A stretch of 6,310 bases of DNA. Source: JACZWZ01 sp964194935. GTDB taxonomy: Bacteria; Actinomycetota; Acidimicrobiia; Spongiisociales; UBA11373. The stretch is from contig CAXMOL010000158.1 of NCBI GenBank assembly GCA_964194935.1, positions 1 through 6,310 of the forward strand, written 5' to 3'. This document shows positions 6,026 through 6,310 of this stretch, piece by piece (the stretch's first letter is position 1; the number at the start of each line of letters is the position of its first letter). The notes under the pieces are model-generated. The model saw only the letters and a list, made by a program, of their open reading frames with translations. It was not told where the DNA came from and ran no database searches. The position numbers and the translations under genes are program-made.

Positions 6026-6041
6026 AGGGCCAGATGGCCCT
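6026..6041 (-). terminator. Possible terminator-like hairpin after the nitroreductase gene
   Basis: AGGGCC and GGCCCT form a perfect 6-bp stem with a 4-nt loop, 7 nt downstream of the nitroreductase stop. No U-tract follows on the minus strand, so intrinsic termination is uncertain. If it does work as a terminator, it separates the nitroreductase from the seven-gene operon. The surrounding stretch (5902-6048) holds no gene, and I could not identify a convincing -35/-10 pair in it. Confidence 0.3.
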
Positions 6042-6048
6042 CGGATGG

Positions 6049-6310
6049 TCACTGCTCTTCGAGTTGGAACCTCAAGAAATCAGAAACACGCAGCGCCCGC
6101 AACAGGATCTTGACGAGTTGGGGAAGATGGGGCCACACCTCGGCCCGATCGACGACGATTACTCCGCTCATGGCTCGAGTGGCTCCGCCGGTTTCACAGG
6201 ATCCGCCATTAGCGAGCACGTTTTGAGCCCAGTCGGTGTCCGGGCCATAGGTGAGCGCCACGAAGAAACTCTGCCCGTCGGTAAACACATAGACCGGAGT
6301 TCGATACGGC
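6049..6310 (-). CDS. Nitroreductase-family deazaflavin-dependent oxidoreductase, C-terminal part (5' end outside the window)
   Basis: The frame is open to the window edge (it reads P-Y-R-T-P-V-Y-V-F-T-D-G), so the GTG at 6288 is probably internal. Features of the small split-beta-barrel F420-type (DUF385/Ddn-like) family are visible: F-F-V-A-L-T-Y-G-P-D-T-D-W, then N-V-L-A-N-G-G, a mid-barrel V-I-V-V-D segment, and a C-terminal L-L-R-A-L-R-V-S-D-F-L. In this family the Y-G-x-x-x-x-W-x-x-N-V/L-x-A-x-G-G block lies near the deazaflavin cofactor site. Such proteins reduce quinones, nitro compounds or other substrates with reduced F420; the substrate cannot be told from this fragment. It ends at a TGA (6051-6049) and is followed by a hairpin, so it may be a separate transcription unit from the selenium operon. 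Confidence 0.65.
   Translation of the reverse strand, partial: PYRTPVYVFTDGQSFFVALTYGPDTDWAQNVLANGGSCETGGATRAMSGVIVVDRAEVWPHLPQLVKILLRALRVSDFLRFQLEEQ

Noticed and set aside
1..6310. tRNA-Sec (selC) or other Sec machinery genes, CRISPR, insertion sequences
   Set aside because: I read both strands and saw no tRNA-like cloverleaf, repeat array, transposase or selA/selB/selD-like protein.

Overview
The window is GC-rich bacterial DNA. Its gene content suggests an actinobacterium or a relative of that group: a deazaflavin (F420)-type nitroreductase, an LPG-synthase-type flippase, a GerMN-domain protein, frequent GTG starts and tight ATGA/GTGA overlaps. The lineage is an inference from gene content only; nothing here fixes the taxon.

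Layout. Two genes read rightwards: the 3' part of an unrecognised gene (3-308), coupled by a GTGA overlap to a flippase-like integral membrane protein (305-1375). The rest reads leftwards and meets them convergently at about 1375/1395. In transcription order, the leftward side begins with the 3' part of a deazaflavin-dependent nitroreductase (6310-6049). A tightly packed run of seven genes follows: GerMN-domain protein (5901-5008), class V cysteine desulfurase/selenocysteine lyase (5011-3824), Se/S-carrier-like DUF3343 protein (3831-3544), N-terminal half of a YedE-type selenium transporter (3541-3038), its C-terminal half (3041-2622), an AhpD-like peroxidase-related protein (2547-1999) and a cupredoxin-like lipoprotein (1994-1395). 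Most joints are overlaps or gaps of 2-4 nt; the largest gap is 74 nt.

Central result. The AhpD-like gene looks like two broken ORFs, but they share one frame and are separated by a single TGA (2301-2299). That TGA falls at the second cysteine of the family's CxxC active site, giving C-H-Y-U. The AhpD spacing E-x11-C-x2-U-x3-H is intact. Immediately downstream is a perfect 6-bp hairpin with a GGUCU loop, in the same register from the UGA as the loop of the E. coli fdhF SECIS element. I therefore annotate a single 182-residue selenoprotein with Sec83, not a pseudogene.

How the genes fit together. The genes before it are a coherent selenium set: YedE (proposed selenium-compound uptake), a DUF3343 protein (proposed Se/S carrier) and a desulfurase-family enzyme that could release selenium or sulfur. 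The operon thus appears to combine selenium acquisition and delivery with a selenium-using redox enzyme, followed by an exported cupredoxin-fold lipoprotein. selA, selB, selC and selD are not in the window and would have to be elsewhere in the genome. I see no rRNA, tRNA, CRISPR array or insertion sequence. No gene-free stretch exceeds 300 bases; the longest is about 147 nt (5902-6048).
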